36,564 bases of DNA from Ruegeria sp. (GCF_028066395.1 NZ_JALCBM010000037.1:6755-43318), one strand, 5' to 3'. Shown: positions 1 to 13,167, counted from the stretch's first letter. Made by a program: numbers and translations. The notes: generated from the sequence alone by a model not told the origin.

Positions 1-2
1 TG

Positions 3-296
3 TCGGACGTGGCATGGAACCGGCGCAACATGGTGATCTTCGCCGTGTCGCTGTCGATCGGTCTGGGGCTGCAGCTGGAGGTCATGAACGTGGCCCCCGG
101 TTCGACCAACGCGCTGCAACACCTGCCCGACACCCTGCGCATCCTGGGTGCATCCGGCATTCTTCCAGCAGCCCTGATCGCCATCGTGCTGAACCTCATC
201 CTGCCGGAAACTCTGGCCGACGAAGCCACCGAGGAGGTCTCGGGCGGCATGTCAGGCCACGGACGCGGGTCGCTGATGAACGACGACCACGTCTGA
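3..296 (+). CDS. NCS2-family nucleobase:cation symporter, C-terminal fragment
   Basis: This is the end of a membrane permease cut by the left edge of the window; the frame is open from base 3 and stops at 296. The visible residues give one hydrophobic helix near 10-30 (RRNMVIFAVSLSIGLGLQL), then a segment ending in LPDTLRILGASG, then a last helix (ILPAALIAIVLNLILP) and a polar tail. This order, with the LPxxLRxLxxSG...PAALIAIxLNLxLP pattern, is typical of the C-terminus of uracil/xanthine permeases (NCS2, UraA/XanQ type), inner-membrane carriers that import purines or pyrimidines with a cation. Substrate cannot be judged from this fragment. The GTG at base 9 lies inside the gene and is unlikely to be the start. 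Confidence 0.75.
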   Translation, partial: SDVAWNRRNMVIFAVSLSIGLGLQLEVMNVAPGSTNALQHLPDTLRILGASGILPAALIAIVLNLILPETLADEATEEVSGGMSGHGRGSLMNDDHV

Positions 297-332
297 GGCG
301 AAAGCCGTATCAAAGGTATTGATAAATCGTGT

Positions 333-369
333 TAAACGGCGTTGCGTACATTTATCGCAACGCCGTTTA
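333..369. terminator. Strong hairpin after permease gene
   Basis: Bases 333-346 pair perfectly with 356-369 (14 bp, arm TAAACGGCGTTGCG, 9-nt loop). It begins 36 nt after the permease stop codon. No T-run follows on either strand, so it may act as a transcript-end stabiliser or a Rho-assisted terminator instead of a classical intrinsic terminator. Nothing else is seen between 297 and 386. Confidence 0.5.
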
Positions 370-506
370 GCAACCTCGGGCAAAACATGGAAAAGCCGTT
401 CACCACTCTAACCCGCAAAAGGTAAAGCGCCTTTACATTATCAGCCATCGCTTTCCTCTGCATCTACGTCTTCAATATTGAGATCACGTCTCTCGAAAGC
501 GCGGGT

Positions 507-1109
507 TTGAAGATCGCCCTGCAGGAAGAATTCGCGAGGACAGTGCTCTTCTGGACGACGGTCATGCTATTCGCAAGGTATGTGTTGGATTTGATCACTG
601 ACATGCTCAGTTTCAAATGGTTCACAAATTGGGTGAAACTGAGCCCCAGCCTTTGGAAAATCGCCAGCAAAAACTGGCGTTTCATTCAACTTTCAGGATC
701 TCCTGCATGCGAGTTCATGCTCAATAGCTTTAAGAAGGACTTTTGTGATCACTATAATTCTTCAAACTATTTTGGAACGAACGATCAACTTCATTCACTC
801 ATAGTCAAAATCCATGCGATACTCTACACCAGCTCCAACACAGAAGACGAACTCCAAAATATGCGCGATGCTGTAACTACCTTTGAGGATGCACGCATAC
901 ATGTTCGTTCATACACATACTTTGCCCTCATAAAGGCTCTCTACAAGTTTTGCATACATGGTCTAAGGTTTGTTCCGTTCCTAGGGTTTCTGGTTTTCGA
1001 CTTTCTTTTGCCTATTGCCTTAATTGTTCTAGTCATCGATGCCGCCTATTTTGACAGCAGCTGGATCAAATACGAAAATCTCACATGGTTTTGGATAAAA
1101 GCCCCATGA
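507..1109 (+). CDS. AT-rich orphan membrane protein, probably N-terminally disrupted
   Basis: I do not recognise this protein. From the TTG at 507 it has 200 residues, but the same frame is open back to 426 and adds a hydrophobic stretch (FTLSAIAFLCIYVFNIEI) that looks like a first membrane helix. Further upstream, still in frame, an ATG at 387 starts a short positively charged peptide (MEKPFTTLTRKR) that ends at a TAA at 423-425. The likeliest original gene is 387-1109 with a nonsense change at codon 13. Further hydrophobic segments lie near residues 12-30 (VLFWTTVMLFARYVL) and 150-185 (FVPFLGFLVFDFLLPIALIVLVI); the middle is polar and rich in Asn, Ser and Phe. Base composition is clearly more AT-rich than all neighbours, which suggests recent transfer or lack of selection. 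TTG initiation at 507 remains possible. Confidence 0.5.
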   Translation: MKIALQEEFARTVLFWTTVMLFARYVLDLITDMLSFKWFTNWVKLSPSLWKIASKNWRFIQLSGSPACEFMLNSFKKDFCDHYNSSNYFGTNDQLHSLIVKIHAILYTSSNTEDELQNMRDAVTTFEDARIHVRSYTYFALIKALYKFCIHGLRFVPFLGFLVFDFLLPIALIVLVIDAAYFDSSWIKYENLTWFWIKAP

Positions 1110-1183
1110 CTTAATCTTCCTTTATATTAAATTGGCTGCTTGTGTATAAGTTACCGCTTTGTCGGGGCATCAATGCACTTCAG

Positions 1184-1237
1184 GTGAATAGACAACTGTT
1201 CACACAAAAAAGGCCCCGCAAAATCGCGGGGCCTTTT
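1184..1237 (-). terminator. Intrinsic terminator of the rplJL-rpoBC unit
   Basis: On the minus strand, just after the rpoC stop codon, a 12-bp perfect stem (1208-1219 with 1226-1237, arm AAAAGGCCCCGC, 6-nt loop) is followed by a T-rich run. This is a textbook Rho-independent terminator about 22 nt past the gene. A second, weaker hairpin (1184-1191 with 1196-1203, one G-U pair, 4-nt loop) follows immediately. Bases 1110-1183 show nothing else. Confidence 0.9.
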
Positions 1238-1258
1238 CTTGTTCATAAGATCAGACGC

Positions 1259-4200
1259 TTATTCGCGGCTTTCCGGGGTTTCCACCAGAACGTCCAGCTC
1301 ATCCCCGACCATGTCGTCGTCGATCATCGGCGCTGCCAGGGCTGCGGCGGCTTCGGCTTCTTCCCGGCGGGCTTCGATGACCACGTTGTCACGCGACTGC
1401 GCGATGTGGCGGACGGCCTGAGTCGCTCCGCCCGTACCGGCGGGGATCAGGCGACCGACGATGACGTTCTCTTTCAGGCCAACCAGCTTGTCCTTCTTGC
1501 CCTGAACCGAAGCCTCGGTCAGCACGCGGGTGGTTTCCTGGAACGAGGCCGCCGAGATGAACGAACGCGTCTGCAGCGAGGCTTTGGTGATCCCCAGAAG
1601 GATCGGCTCGCCCTGAGCCGGACGACCGCCGCGCGAGAGTGTCTTCTCGTTGGCCGCGTCGAACTCCTGCTTGTCGACATGCTCGCCTTTCAGCAGGGTG
1701 GTGTCGCCTGAATCCAGGATCTCCCACTTCTGCAGCATCTGGCGCACGATGACCTCGATGTGCTTGTCGTTGATCTTCACGCCCTGCAGACGATAGACGT
1801 CCTGCACCTCGTCGATCATGTAATCCGCCAGCGCTTCGACACCCATGATGGACAGGATGTCATGCGGAGCCGGGTTACCGTCCATCAGGTATTCACCCTT
1901 CTGGATGAAGTCCCCTTCGGCGACCGGGATGTGCTTGCCCTTGGGTACCATGTACTCGATGGTCTCCATGGACTCGTCAGCCGGTTCGATGCTGATGCGG
2001 CGCTTGTTCTTGTAGTCGCGGCCAAAGCGCACGTAACCATCGGCTTCTGCGATGATCGCGTGATCTTTCGGACGACGGGCTTCGAACAGTTCGGCCACAC
2101 GCGGCAGACCACCGGTGATGTCCTTGGTCTTGGCGCCCTCACGCGGGATACGCGCAACAACGTCACCGGCTTCGATGGTCTGACCGTCTTCGACCGACAG
2201 GATCGCATCCACCGACATCGGATAGTGAACCGGGTTGCCCGCATCGTTGCGGACCGGCTCGCCATCTTCACCGACCAGAATGATCTCGGGCTTGAGGTCG
2301 CTGCCTTTGGGGGCGGCGCGCCAGTCGATCACGATCTTCTGGGTCATACCGGTTGCTTCGTCGGTCTCGTCGCGGACAGCAAGGCCCGAAACCAGGTCGA
2401 CGTATTTCGCGGTACCGGCTTTCTCGGCGATGATCGGCAGGGTGTAGGGGTCCCACTCGAACAGTTTGTCGCCACGGGCCACCGATGCGCCGTCCTTGAC
2501 GAACAGCTTGGAGCCATAGCCCAGCTTGTGGCTGGCACGCTCTTCGCCGTGTTCGTCGCTGATCACCAGCTTCATGTTCCGGCCCATGACCAGGCTTTCG
2601 CCCGCGGCATTGACCAGAATCTGCGGGTTCTCGAAGGAGACAACACCTTCCTGGCTGGCTTCCTGGAACGATTGCTGACCACCTTGCGCAACACCACCGA
2701 TGTGGAAGGTCCGCATGGTCAGCTGTGTACCGGGTTCACCGATCGACTGCGCGGCGATGATGCCGACAGCCTCACCCGTGTTCACCATGGTACCGCGTGC
2801 AAGGTCACGACCGTAGCAAGTTGCACAGACGCCTTCCTCGGACTCACAGGTCAGAGGCGAGCGGATGCGCATCGAGGCGACACCGGCTTCGTCGATGGTG
2901 TCCGCCATGCGTTCATCGATCAGCTGACCTGCGGCCACGATCACCTCTTCGGTGCCCGGACGCAGAACATCGTCAGCCGCCACACGACCCAGCACACGCT
3001 CGGCCAGCGAGGCGACAACCTCACCGTCATTCACGGCTGCTTCGGCAGTGATCGCACGCTCGGTGCCACAGTCGATCTCACGCACGATGCAGTCCTGTGC
3101 CACGTCCACCAGACGACGGGTCAGGTAACCCGAGTTCGCCGTCTTCAGAGCGGTATCCGACAGACCCTTACGGGCACCGTGGGTCGAGTTGAAGTACTCA
3201 AGAACGGTCAGACCTTCTTTAAAGTTCGAGATGATCGGCGTTTCGATGATGTCACCGTTCGGCTTGGCCATCAGGCCACGCATACCGCCCAGCTGTTTCA
3301 TCTGAGTGACCGAGCCCCGCGCGCCCGAGTGGGCCATCATGTAGACCGAGTTCGGTTCCTGTTCAGAGCCGTCCTCTGCCCGATCCGACGACGAGATCGT
3401 CGACATCATCGCCTCGGTGACGCGGTCGTTACACTTCGACCAGGCATCGACAACTTTGTTGTACTTTTCGCCCTGAGTGATCAGGCCGTCCATGTACTGC
3501 TGTTCAAAGTCTTTCACCTGACCGCGGGTGTCATCAACGATGCCCCACTTGTCGTTCGGGATGACCATATCGTCCTTGCCGAACGAGATACCGGCCTTAA
3601 ACGCTTCTTTGAAGCCCATCGACATGATCTGGTCACAGAAGATAACCGACTCTTTCTGACCGCAATAGCGGTAGACGGTGTCGATCACCTGCTGCACTTC
3701 TTTCTTCCGCAGCAGGCGGTTGACCAGCTCGAACGGCGCCTTGTTGTTCATCGGCAGCAACGCCCCCAGACGCAAACGGCCCGGAGTGGTCTCAAAACGC
3801 TTTTGAACTTCGTTGCCTTCGTCGTCGATCTGCGTGATCCGCGCGGTGATCTTGGTGTGCAGATGCACCTCACCGGCGTCCAGCGCGTGCTGAACTTCTT
3901 CGATCGAGCCAAAGACCTTGCCTTCGCCCGGCATGCCTTCGCGTTCCAGGGTCACATAGTACAGACCCAGGATCATGTCCTGCGACGGAACGATGATCGG
4001 CGCGCCGTTTGCAGGCGACAGGACGTTGTTCGTCGACATCATCAGAACACGGGCTTCCAGCTGGGCCTCAAGGCTCAGCGGGACGTGAACGGCCATCTGG
4101 TCACCGTCGAAGTCGGCGTTAAAGGCCGAACAGACCAGAGGGTGCAGCTGGATGGCTTTACCTTCGATCAGGACCGGCTCGAACGCCTGAATGCCAAGAC

Positions 4201-5500
4201 GGTGCAGCGTCGGCGCACGGTTCAGCATGACAGGGTGTTCGCGGATCACCTCGTCGAGGATATCCCACACTTCGGGACGCTCTTTCTCGACCAGTTTCTT
4301 CGCCTGTTTCACGGTCGAAGACAGACCCTTGGCTTCAAGGCGCGAGTAGATGAACGGCTTGAACAGCTCCAACGCCATCTTCTTGGGCAGACCACACTGG
4401 TGCAGCTTCAACTCGGGGCCGGTCACGATGACCGAACGGCCCGAGAAGTCGACGCGTTTACCCAGAAGGTTCTGACGGAAGCGACCCTGCTTACCTTTCA
4501 GCATGTCGGACAGCGATTTCAGCGGACGCTTGTTGGCACCCGTGATCACGCGGCCACGGCGGCCGTTGTCGAACAGAGCATCCACGGATTCCTGCAGCAT
4601 CCGCTTCTCGTTGCGGACGATGATGTCAGGCGCACGCAGCTCGATCAGACGCTTCAGTCGGTTGTTCCGGTTGATGACGCGACGATACAAATCGTTCAGA
4701 TCCGAGGTCGCGAAACGGCCACCATCCAGCGGAACCAGCGGACGCAGTTCCGGCGGGATGACCGGGATCACGGTCATCACCATCCACTCGGGCCGGTTGC
4801 CCGACTCGAGGAAGGATTCGACAACTTTCAGACGCTTGATGATCTTCTTGGGCTTCAGTTCGCCGGTCGCTTCGGCCAGATCAGCGCGCAGCTGCTCGGC
4901 TTCGGCTTCCAGATCGATCTGGGCCAGCATCTCACGGATGGCTTCGGCACCGATATTGGCGGTGAACGCGTCCATGCCATAGGCATCCTGCGCGTCCATG
5001 TACTCTTCTTCGGTCAGCATCTGGCCATAGGTCAGGTCGGTCAGACCGGGCTCGATGACGACATAGTTTTCAAAGTACAGAACGCGTTCCAGATCGCGCA
5101 GCGTCATGTCCAGCATCAGACCGATGCGGGACGGCAGCGATTTCAGGAACCAGATATGTGCGACGGGCGCGGCCAGTTCGATGTGGCCCATACGCTCGCG
5201 GCGGACTTTCTGCAGGGTAACTTCCACACCGCATTTCTCGCAGACAACGCCACGATACTTCATCCGCTTATATTTGCCGCACAGACATTCGTAATCTTTG
5301 ATCGGGCCAAAGATACGCGCGCAGAACAGACCGTCACGTTCGGGTTTGAACGTCCGGTAGTTAATGGTTTCGGGTTTCTTGATCTCGCCATAGGACCAAG
5401 ACAGAATCCGCTCGGGCGACGCCAGCGAGACCTTGATCTCGTCGAAAACCTTCGGGGGCGTCAGCGGGTTGAACGGGTTGTTGGTGATTTCCTGGTTCAT
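1259..5500 (-). CDS. rpoC: DNA-directed RNA polymerase subunit beta-prime
   Basis: The 1413-residue beta-prime subunit forms the catalytic centre of RNA polymerase together with beta. Visible landmarks are the N-terminal zinc site with Cys72, Cys74, Cys87 and Cys90; the [11 protein letters not shown] segment; the active-site loop [12 protein letters not shown], whose three Asp bind the catalytic magnesium; the trigger-loop and bridge-helix region around MRTFHIGG; and the second zinc site (DCGTERA and [14 protein letters not shown]). Length fits alphaproteobacterial RpoC (about 1400). It lies 96 bp after rpoB in the same direction and is the last gene of the unit, followed by a strong terminator. 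The start Met (MNQEITNN) has little competition and matches the family start. Confidence 0.99.
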   Translation of the reverse strand: MNQEITNNPFNPLTPPKVFDEIKVSLASPERILSWSYGEIKKPETINYRTFKPERDGLFCARIFGPIKDYECLCGKYKRMKYRGVVCEKCGVEVTLQKVRRERMGHIELAAPVAHIWFLKSLPSRIGLMLDMTLRDLERVLYFENYVVIEPGLTDLTYGQMLTEEEYMDAQDAYGMDAFTANIGAEAIREMLAQIDLEAEAEQLRADLAEATGELKPKKIIKRLKVVESFLESGNRPEWMVMTVIPVIPPELRPLVPLDGGRFATSDLNDLYRRVINRNNRLKRLIELRAPDIIVRNEKRMLQESVDALFDNGRRGRVITGANKRPLKSLSDMLKGKQGRFRQNLLGKRVDFSGRSVIVTGPELKLHQCGLPKKMALELFKPFIYSRLEAKGLSSTVKQAKKLVEKERPEVWDILDEVIREHPVMLNRAPTLHRLGIQAFEPVLIEGKAIQLHPLVCSAFNADFDGDQMAVHVPLSLEAQLEARVLMMSTNNVLSPANGAPIIVPSQDMILGLYYVTLEREGMPGEGKVFGSIEEVQHALDAGEVHLHTKITARITQIDDEGNEVQKRFETTPGRLRLGALLPMNNKAPFELVNRLLRKKEVQQVIDTVYRYCGQKESVIFCDQIMSMGFKEAFKAGISFGKDDMVIPNDKWGIVDDTRGQVKDFEQQYMDGLITQGEKYNKVVDAWSKCNDRVTEAMMSTISSSDRAEDGSEQEPNSVYMMAHSGARGSVTQMKQLGGMRGLMAKPNGDIIETPIISNFKEGLTVLEYFNSTHGARKGLSDTALKTANSGYLTRRLVDVAQDCIVREIDCGTERAITAEAAVNDGEVVASLAERVLGRVAADDVLRPGTEEVIVAAGQLIDERMADTIDEAGVASMRIRSPLTCESEEGVCATCYGRDLARGTMVNTGEAVGIIAAQSIGEPGTQLTMRTFHIGGVAQGGQQSFQEASQEGVVSFENPQILVNAAGESLVMGRNMKLVISDEHGEERASHKLGYGSKLFVKDGASVARGDKLFEWDPYTLPIIAEKAGTAKYVDLVSGLAVRDETDEATGMTQKIVIDWRAAPKGSDLKPEIILVGEDGEPVRNDAGNPVHYPMSVDAILSVEDGQTIEAGDVVARIPREGAKTKDITGGLPRVAELFEARRPKDHAIIAEADGYVRFGRDYKNKRRISIEPADESMETIEYMVPKGKHIPVAEGDFIQKGEYLMDGNPAPHDILSIMGVEALADYMIDEVQDVYRLQGVKINDKHIEVIVRQMLQKWEILDSGDTTLLKGEHVDKQEFDAANEKTLSRGGRPAQGEPILLGITKASLQTRSFISAASFQETTRVLTEASVQGKKDKLVGLKENVIVGRLIPAGTGGATQAVRHIAQSRDNVVIEARREEAEAAAALAAPMIDDDMVGDELDVLVETPESRE

Positions 5501-5544
5501 TTTGATACCTCAAATTTGTGCGATTGGCTGGGGTCGGGCGGGCA

Positions 5545-5590
5545 ATTTTCTTCGCCGAAGAAAATCACCCAGATTTTTCGACGAAAAATC
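5545..5590. repeat. Twin AT-rich palindromes between rpoB and rpoC
   Basis: The 96-bp rpoB-rpoC gap contains two near-perfect palindromes, 5545-5565 (21 nt, one central mismatch; left arm ATTTTCTTCG) and 5572-5590 (19 nt, arms GATTTTTCG and CGAAAAATC). They are bracketed by complementary GGGCG (5536-5540) and CGCCC (5592-5596), so the whole spacer could fold as a branched structure. It may be an RNA-processing or stability element, or copies of a dispersed intergenic palindrome. Confidence 0.6.
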
Positions 5591-5596
5591 TCGCCC

Positions 5597-9733
<4,137 letters not shown>

Positions 9734-9866
9734 GTCAGATGTCACCTTTCGATGTTCTCAGCGGGCAAAGACACCGTCGGGCCCCGGCATCTTGCACAAT
9801 CGAGACGACACGTCCGGATCCATTCGTGGCCACCGTCCCGAAGGCGGCCTCCCGATCCGAAAACCG

Positions 9867-9972
9867 TGTCTTAGAAAACGCCCCCATTGAAGAGGCCCTT
9901 TCTAAGACAGGTTCGGCTGGACCCGGATTTCTCCGGACCCAGCCAAATTTTGTGGCGCATCAGCGATGCGCC
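9867..9972 (-). promoter_or_regulatory. rplL-rpoB intergenic hairpins (attenuator / processing region)
   Basis: The 250-bp space between rplL and rpoB carries three hairpins. In transcription order on the minus strand they are 9954-9960/9966-9972 (7 bp, 5-nt loop), 9915-9927/9932-9944 (13-bp arms with two central mismatches) and 9867-9877/9899-9909 (11-bp perfect stem, arm TGTCTTAGAAA). In enterobacteria the same interval holds a partial terminator and an RNase III site that lower rpoBC expression relative to rplJL; a similar role is inferred here from position and structure. Bases 9746-9866 show nothing further. Confidence 0.55.
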
Positions 9973-9983
9973 TGTCGAATGGC

Positions 9984-10358
9984 TTAGGCCAGCTCGACTT
10001 CGGCGCCAGCTGCTTCCAGCTTGGCTTTGACTTCTTCGGCTTCTGCCTTGTCAACGCCTTCTTTGATCTTGCCGCCAGCTTCGACCAGTTCCTTGGCTTC
10101 TTTCAGGCCCAGACCGGTGATGCCGCGAACTTCTTTGATCACGTTGATTTTCGAAGCGCCGGCGTTCTTCAGAACGACGTCGAATTCGGTTTTCTCTTCC
10201 TCGGCTGCGCCACCGGCGTCGCCACCAGCTGCCATGACAACTGCGCCGCCAGCTGCGGGCTCGATGCCATATTCGTCTTTGAGGATGGTTTTCAGTTCTT
10301 GTGCTTCCAGCAGGGTCAGACCCACGATGCTTTCTGCGAGTGCTTTCAGATCAGCCAT
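9984..10358 (-). CDS. rplL: 50S ribosomal protein L7/L12
   Basis: The 124-residue L7/L12 stalk protein binds translation factors at the ribosome. The N-terminal dimerisation domain ([21 protein letters not shown]), the Ala/Gly-rich hinge near residues 35-52 and the C-terminal factor-binding domain ([20 protein letters not shown], then [17 protein letters not shown]) are all present and typical. It lies 79 bp after rplJ and is the second gene of the transcription unit. Length and order are standard for proteobacteria. Confidence 0.98.
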   Translation of the reverse strand: MADLKALAESIVGLTLLEAQELKTILKDEYGIEPAAGGAVVMAAGGDAGGAAEEEKTEFDVVLKNAGASKINVIKEVRGITGLGLKEAKELVEAGGKIKEGVDKAEAEEVKAKLEAAGAEVELA

Positions 10359-10437
10359 TTTATCAGCTCTTTCCGTTTACAGTGTGTGTTCCAACGTCAG
10401 GGTATTCACCCTACGCAGATCATTCAGTGCCAACCGC

Positions 10438-10956
10438 TTACGCAGCTTCCGCCTTCTCTTCGATGGTGGAAAGGATGCTTGCGATGTTGCTTGCAGGTGC
10501 GCCAATCGCGCCGGCGATGTTCGAAGCAGGTGCGCCAATGCAGCCCGCGATCGAAGCAATAAGCTCCTCACGAGACGGCATTTTCGAAACTGTTTCGACG
10601 CCTTTGCGGTCCAGAGCGTTCTCACCCATTGCACCACCAAGAATTTCAAAATTCTTGTTATCCTTGGCGAAGTCCTCGGCCACCTTGGCTGCTGCCACGG
10701 GGTCCTCGGAATAGGTCAGAACGGTCATCCCTGTCAGCAGGTCGGCCATGCTTTCACACGGCTTACCCTCAAGGGCGATTTTGGCGAGCCTGTTCTTGGC
10801 AACACGCACGGCACCACCCGCGTCACGAGCACGTGCGCGAAGGTCCTGCATCTCGGCAACTGTCAGACCGGCGTAATGGGCAACCACTACGACGCCAGAG
10901 CTTTCGAAGATTTGGCCGAGTTCCTCGACCACTTTCTCTTTCTGGGCTCTATCCAC
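10438..10956 (-). CDS. rplJ: 50S ribosomal protein L10
   Basis: L10 anchors the L7/L12 dimers to 23S rRNA and, in characterised bacteria, represses its own operon by binding the mRNA leader. I place the start at the GTG at 10956 (reading [16 protein letters not shown]), preceded by GGAG six bases upstream; this gives 172 residues, the usual size. The frame also opens at a TTG four codons upstream (10968), which would swallow the ribosome-binding site. The C-terminus carries a tandem 11-residue repeat, [11 protein letters not shown] at 141-151 and [11 protein letters not shown] at 152-162. This is the helix that binds L7/L12 dimers, and the repeat fits binding of several dimers. Confidence 0.97.
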   Translation of the reverse strand: MDRAQKEKVVEELGQIFESSGVVVVAHYAGLTVAEMQDLRARARDAGGAVRVAKNRLAKIALEGKPCESMADLLTGMTVLTYSEDPVAAAKVAEDFAKDNKNFEILGGAMGENALDRKGVETVSKMPSREELIASIAGCIGAPASNIAGAIGAPASNIASILSTIEEKAEAA

Positions 10957-11187
10957 AGTTCTCTCCAAGTTTGGGGCGATATCTCACCCCGGCTCATATT
11001 TGCCGAGGGGTAAGCCCCGGCGTTCAGGTCCGTTATTACGGGATTGGCCAAAATGCGCCCGAGGGCTGGACCCTCAGAATTCTTTGGTCTTACCCGTCTC
11101 AGGCAGGGAATTAAGGGGCCAGATGGACCCACCCACCGTCTTGGACGAAACGAAAGAAAGCGCACGACGAATCGCACGCTTTTTTCC
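10957..11187 (-). promoter_or_regulatory. rplJ mRNA leader, probable L10 autoregulation site
   Basis: About 230 nt of untranslated leader separates the predicted promoter from the rplJ start. On the minus strand it contains a CCTGCCTGAGACGGG segment followed by AAGACC and GAGGGTCC motifs (about 11055-11110), resembling the kink-turn-containing L10 leader of proteobacteria. Close to the start codon, further G/C-rich complementary blocks (GCCGGGGC / GCCCC; GCCGGGGTGAG) could sequester or free the ribosome-binding site. The assignment rests on position and partial motif resemblance. Confidence 0.5.
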
Positions 11188-11194
11188 GCAGGTC

Positions 11195-11223
11195 TTCATA
11201 GGGCAGATAGAAGGGGTTTCCAA
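11195..11223 (-). promoter_or_regulatory. Sigma70-like promoter of rplJL-rpoBC
   Basis: On the minus strand TTGGAA (11218-11223) and TATGAA (11195-11200) are separated by exactly 17 bp, in the right orientation 240-270 bp upstream of rplJ. Each hexamer matches consensus at four of six positions. It lies between the GlxA-type regulator gene and rplJ, so the ribosomal unit need not depend on read-through from the regulator gene. Confidence 0.5.
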
Positions 11224-11251
11224 GGGGTAAATTAGCGCTATTGGCGGGCTT

Positions 11252-12256
11252 TCAATCCGACGGCAGCACATCGCCGCCACCCACCCGCATCGAGTTCTTG
11301 GCGCGCCGGTCGCTGACCGGCGTGACGCCAAAGGTCTTGCGGTAGTGGCGCATGAACGCGGCCGGGGTGGCGTAGCCGACCATATAGGCGACCTCGGCCA
11401 TTGAATCGTTGGTGTAAAGCACCAGTTGCCGGGCCTGATTCATCCGCATCTTGCGATAGTAATTCAGCGGGCTTTGCCCGGTTGCCCGTTTGAACCCGCG
11501 CTCCAGCGTGCGCACTGACAGGCCAACCGCCTCGGCAACCTCACTGATCTGGATCGGGCTTTCGATATGTTCGGCAAAATGCTGGATGGCGCGGGCAACC
11601 TGTTTGGGCAGCAAATCCTGACTTTTCGCGGTCGAGATTGCCGGGATTTTCTGGGTGGCCGAGTCACTGCGCACAAAGGGGTGCTGAAACCAGCAGGCAA
11701 CCTCGGCCATGACATCGCCGCCCAGACGTTCCTCGATCAGGGTCAGCATATGGTCGAAAACGGCGGATGCGCCGGAGATGGTGGTAAACGCCTCATCCCG
11801 GTAGACCATCGTGCTTTCGATCGGGATGTCTGGGAATTCAACCTGAAAGGCGGCCTCATAGCACCAGTGGACGGACAGAGCGTGCTGCCCGGTCAGCCCG
11901 GTTCGGGCCAGCGGGAACACACCACCACTGATCGCGCCCAGCTTGGTTTTGTTCCGTTGCAACCGCTGCAGCGGCGCATTGGCCTTGGACGGGTTCTCAA
12001 ATGCGCTGGTGGGGCTGGAAGCGAACAGCAGATGGTCCAGCCCCGCAGCCTCGGCCAGTGCGCAATCGGGTGAGAACATGACGCCCGCCGAGGATTGCAC
12101 CGGCGCGTTGGTCTCGGCGACAATCACCCAGTTAAACGCCTGTTGCTGAGAGATTTCGTTGGCGGCGCGCAGCGGTTCTATGCACGAGGTCAGGCAGGCC
12201 ATGGGAAAGCCGGGAAAGATCAGAATGCCCAGCGTGATCGTTTCAGTCTGTGTCAT
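11252..12256 (-). CDS. GlxA-family AraC-type transcriptional regulator
   Basis: A 334-residue regulator with an N-terminal DJ-1/PfpI-like (amidotransferase-like) domain, residues about 8-190, starting ITLGILIFPGFPMACLTSCIEPLRAAN. A C-terminal AraC double helix-turn-helix lies near residues 230-320 (IQISEVAEAVGLSVRTLERGF ... MAEVAYMVGYATPAAFMRHYRKTFG). This architecture is shared by GbdR, CdhR and related activators of betaine and carnitine catabolism, which fits the adjacent BCCT carrier. Its ATG overlaps the stop codon of the upstream LysR gene (ATGA), so the two regulators are translationally coupled. It probably controls the divergent dehydrogenase-dipeptidase-BCCT operon. It ends 28 bp before the rplJ promoter. 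Confidence 0.9.
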   Translation of the reverse strand: MTQTETITLGILIFPGFPMACLTSCIEPLRAANEISQQQAFNWVIVAETNAPVQSSAGVMFSPDCALAEAAGLDHLLFASSPTSAFENPSKANAPLQRLQRNKTKLGAISGGVFPLARTGLTGQHALSVHWCYEAAFQVEFPDIPIESTMVYRDEAFTTISGASAVFDHMLTLIEERLGGDVMAEVACWFQHPFVRSDSATQKIPAISTAKSQDLLPKQVARAIQHFAEHIESPIQISEVAEAVGLSVRTLERGFKRATGQSPLNYYRKMRMNQARQLVLYTNDSMAEVAYMVGYATPAAFMRHYRKTFGVTPVSDRRAKNSMRVGGGDVLPSD

Positions 12257-13149
12257 TGCCCAAGCTCATCTACCATGGTTTTGGCGGTTTGCAGGATATC
12301 CGATTGCAGCATCCTGACCGCCGGGGACAGGGCCGAATCAGCCTTGCGCAAAAGGTGAATCTGCCGCGTCAGCGTCTTGTCGGCCAGCGGGCGAAAGACC
12401 AGATCGGCGGTGCCTGCGGATTTTGCTGCCATTTCCGGCAGGATCGTAACACCGATATTGGCCCGCACCATCCCGGTGATCGAGGTCAGGTTATGCGCCG
12501 ACAGAAGCGAGGCCGCATGCAGCGCCTCGGATGCGCGATTGCTGATACCCGCCGACAGGCTGTTGGCGATCAGAGGCATTCCCGTCAACTCATTCCACTC
12601 AATCGGCCCGGCATGTCCGGCCAGCGGATGACCCGGCGCGCACAGGATGCCGAACCGGTCCGTAAACAGAAGCTGACTGTGCAGGCCCATACCGTTTTCG
12701 CCCATCGTCGCGATGCCGATATCGATACGGCCCCGGGACAGTTCGTTCAGGATGGATTTGGAATCCATGTCGCGCAGATCAACCCGGACATTGTCATAGG
12801 CTTTGATAAACTTCGAAAAAACCCGGGGCACAAGCGTACCGGCCACCGAGGGCACAGTAGCGATGCTGACATGACCCAGACTGGCGCTGGCAAAGCTTTC
12901 GATATCCCGGACCGTGCTGTCGAAATGCTGCAACTCCTGTTCCGCACGTTCCAGCACAAAGGCGCCCAGCGCGGTCAGCTTGTTCTTGCGATCGGTTTCG
13001 AACAGCGGCTCGCCCAGATGGGTTTCAAGCTGTTTGAGCATCATCGACACGGCGGACGGCGTCCGTTTCAACACCTGCGCCGCATCCGTCAGATTGCCGC
13101 TGCGCGCGACGGCCACAAATCCCCGCAGCATTTCGATTTTCAGTGCCAT
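12253..13149 (-). CDS. LysR-family transcriptional regulator
   Basis: A 298-residue LysR regulator when started at the ATG at 13149 (MALKIEMLRGF), which leaves the usual few residues before the winged helix-turn-helix (about 17-43, GNLTDAAQVLKRTPSAVSMMLKQLE). In-frame ATGs at 13155 and 13167 are alternatives. The frame continues open upstream, but only across the divergent promoter and the dehydrogenase gene, so the longer version is rejected. The C-terminal periplasmic-binding-like effector domain starts near residue 90 (LGHVSIATVPSVAGTLVP). Its stop overlaps the start of the GlxA-type gene. It is divergent from the semialdehyde dehydrogenase with 110 bp between, the classical LysR layout for control of the neighbouring operon and of itself. 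Confidence 0.9.
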   Translation of the reverse strand: MALKIEMLRGFVAVARSGNLTDAAQVLKRTPSAVSMMLKQLETHLGEPLFETDRKNKLTALGAFVLERAEQELQHFDSTVRDIESFASASLGHVSIATVPSVAGTLVPRVFSKFIKAYDNVRVDLRDMDSKSILNELSRGRIDIGIATMGENGMGLHSQLLFTDRFGILCAPGHPLAGHAGPIEWNELTGMPLIANSLSAGISNRASEALHAASLLSAHNLTSITGMVRANIGVTILPEMAAKSAGTADLVFRPLADKTLTRQIHLLRKADSALSPAVRMLQSDILQTAKTMVDELGQ

Positions 13150-13167
13150 GCGCATTCCATTCAGCAT

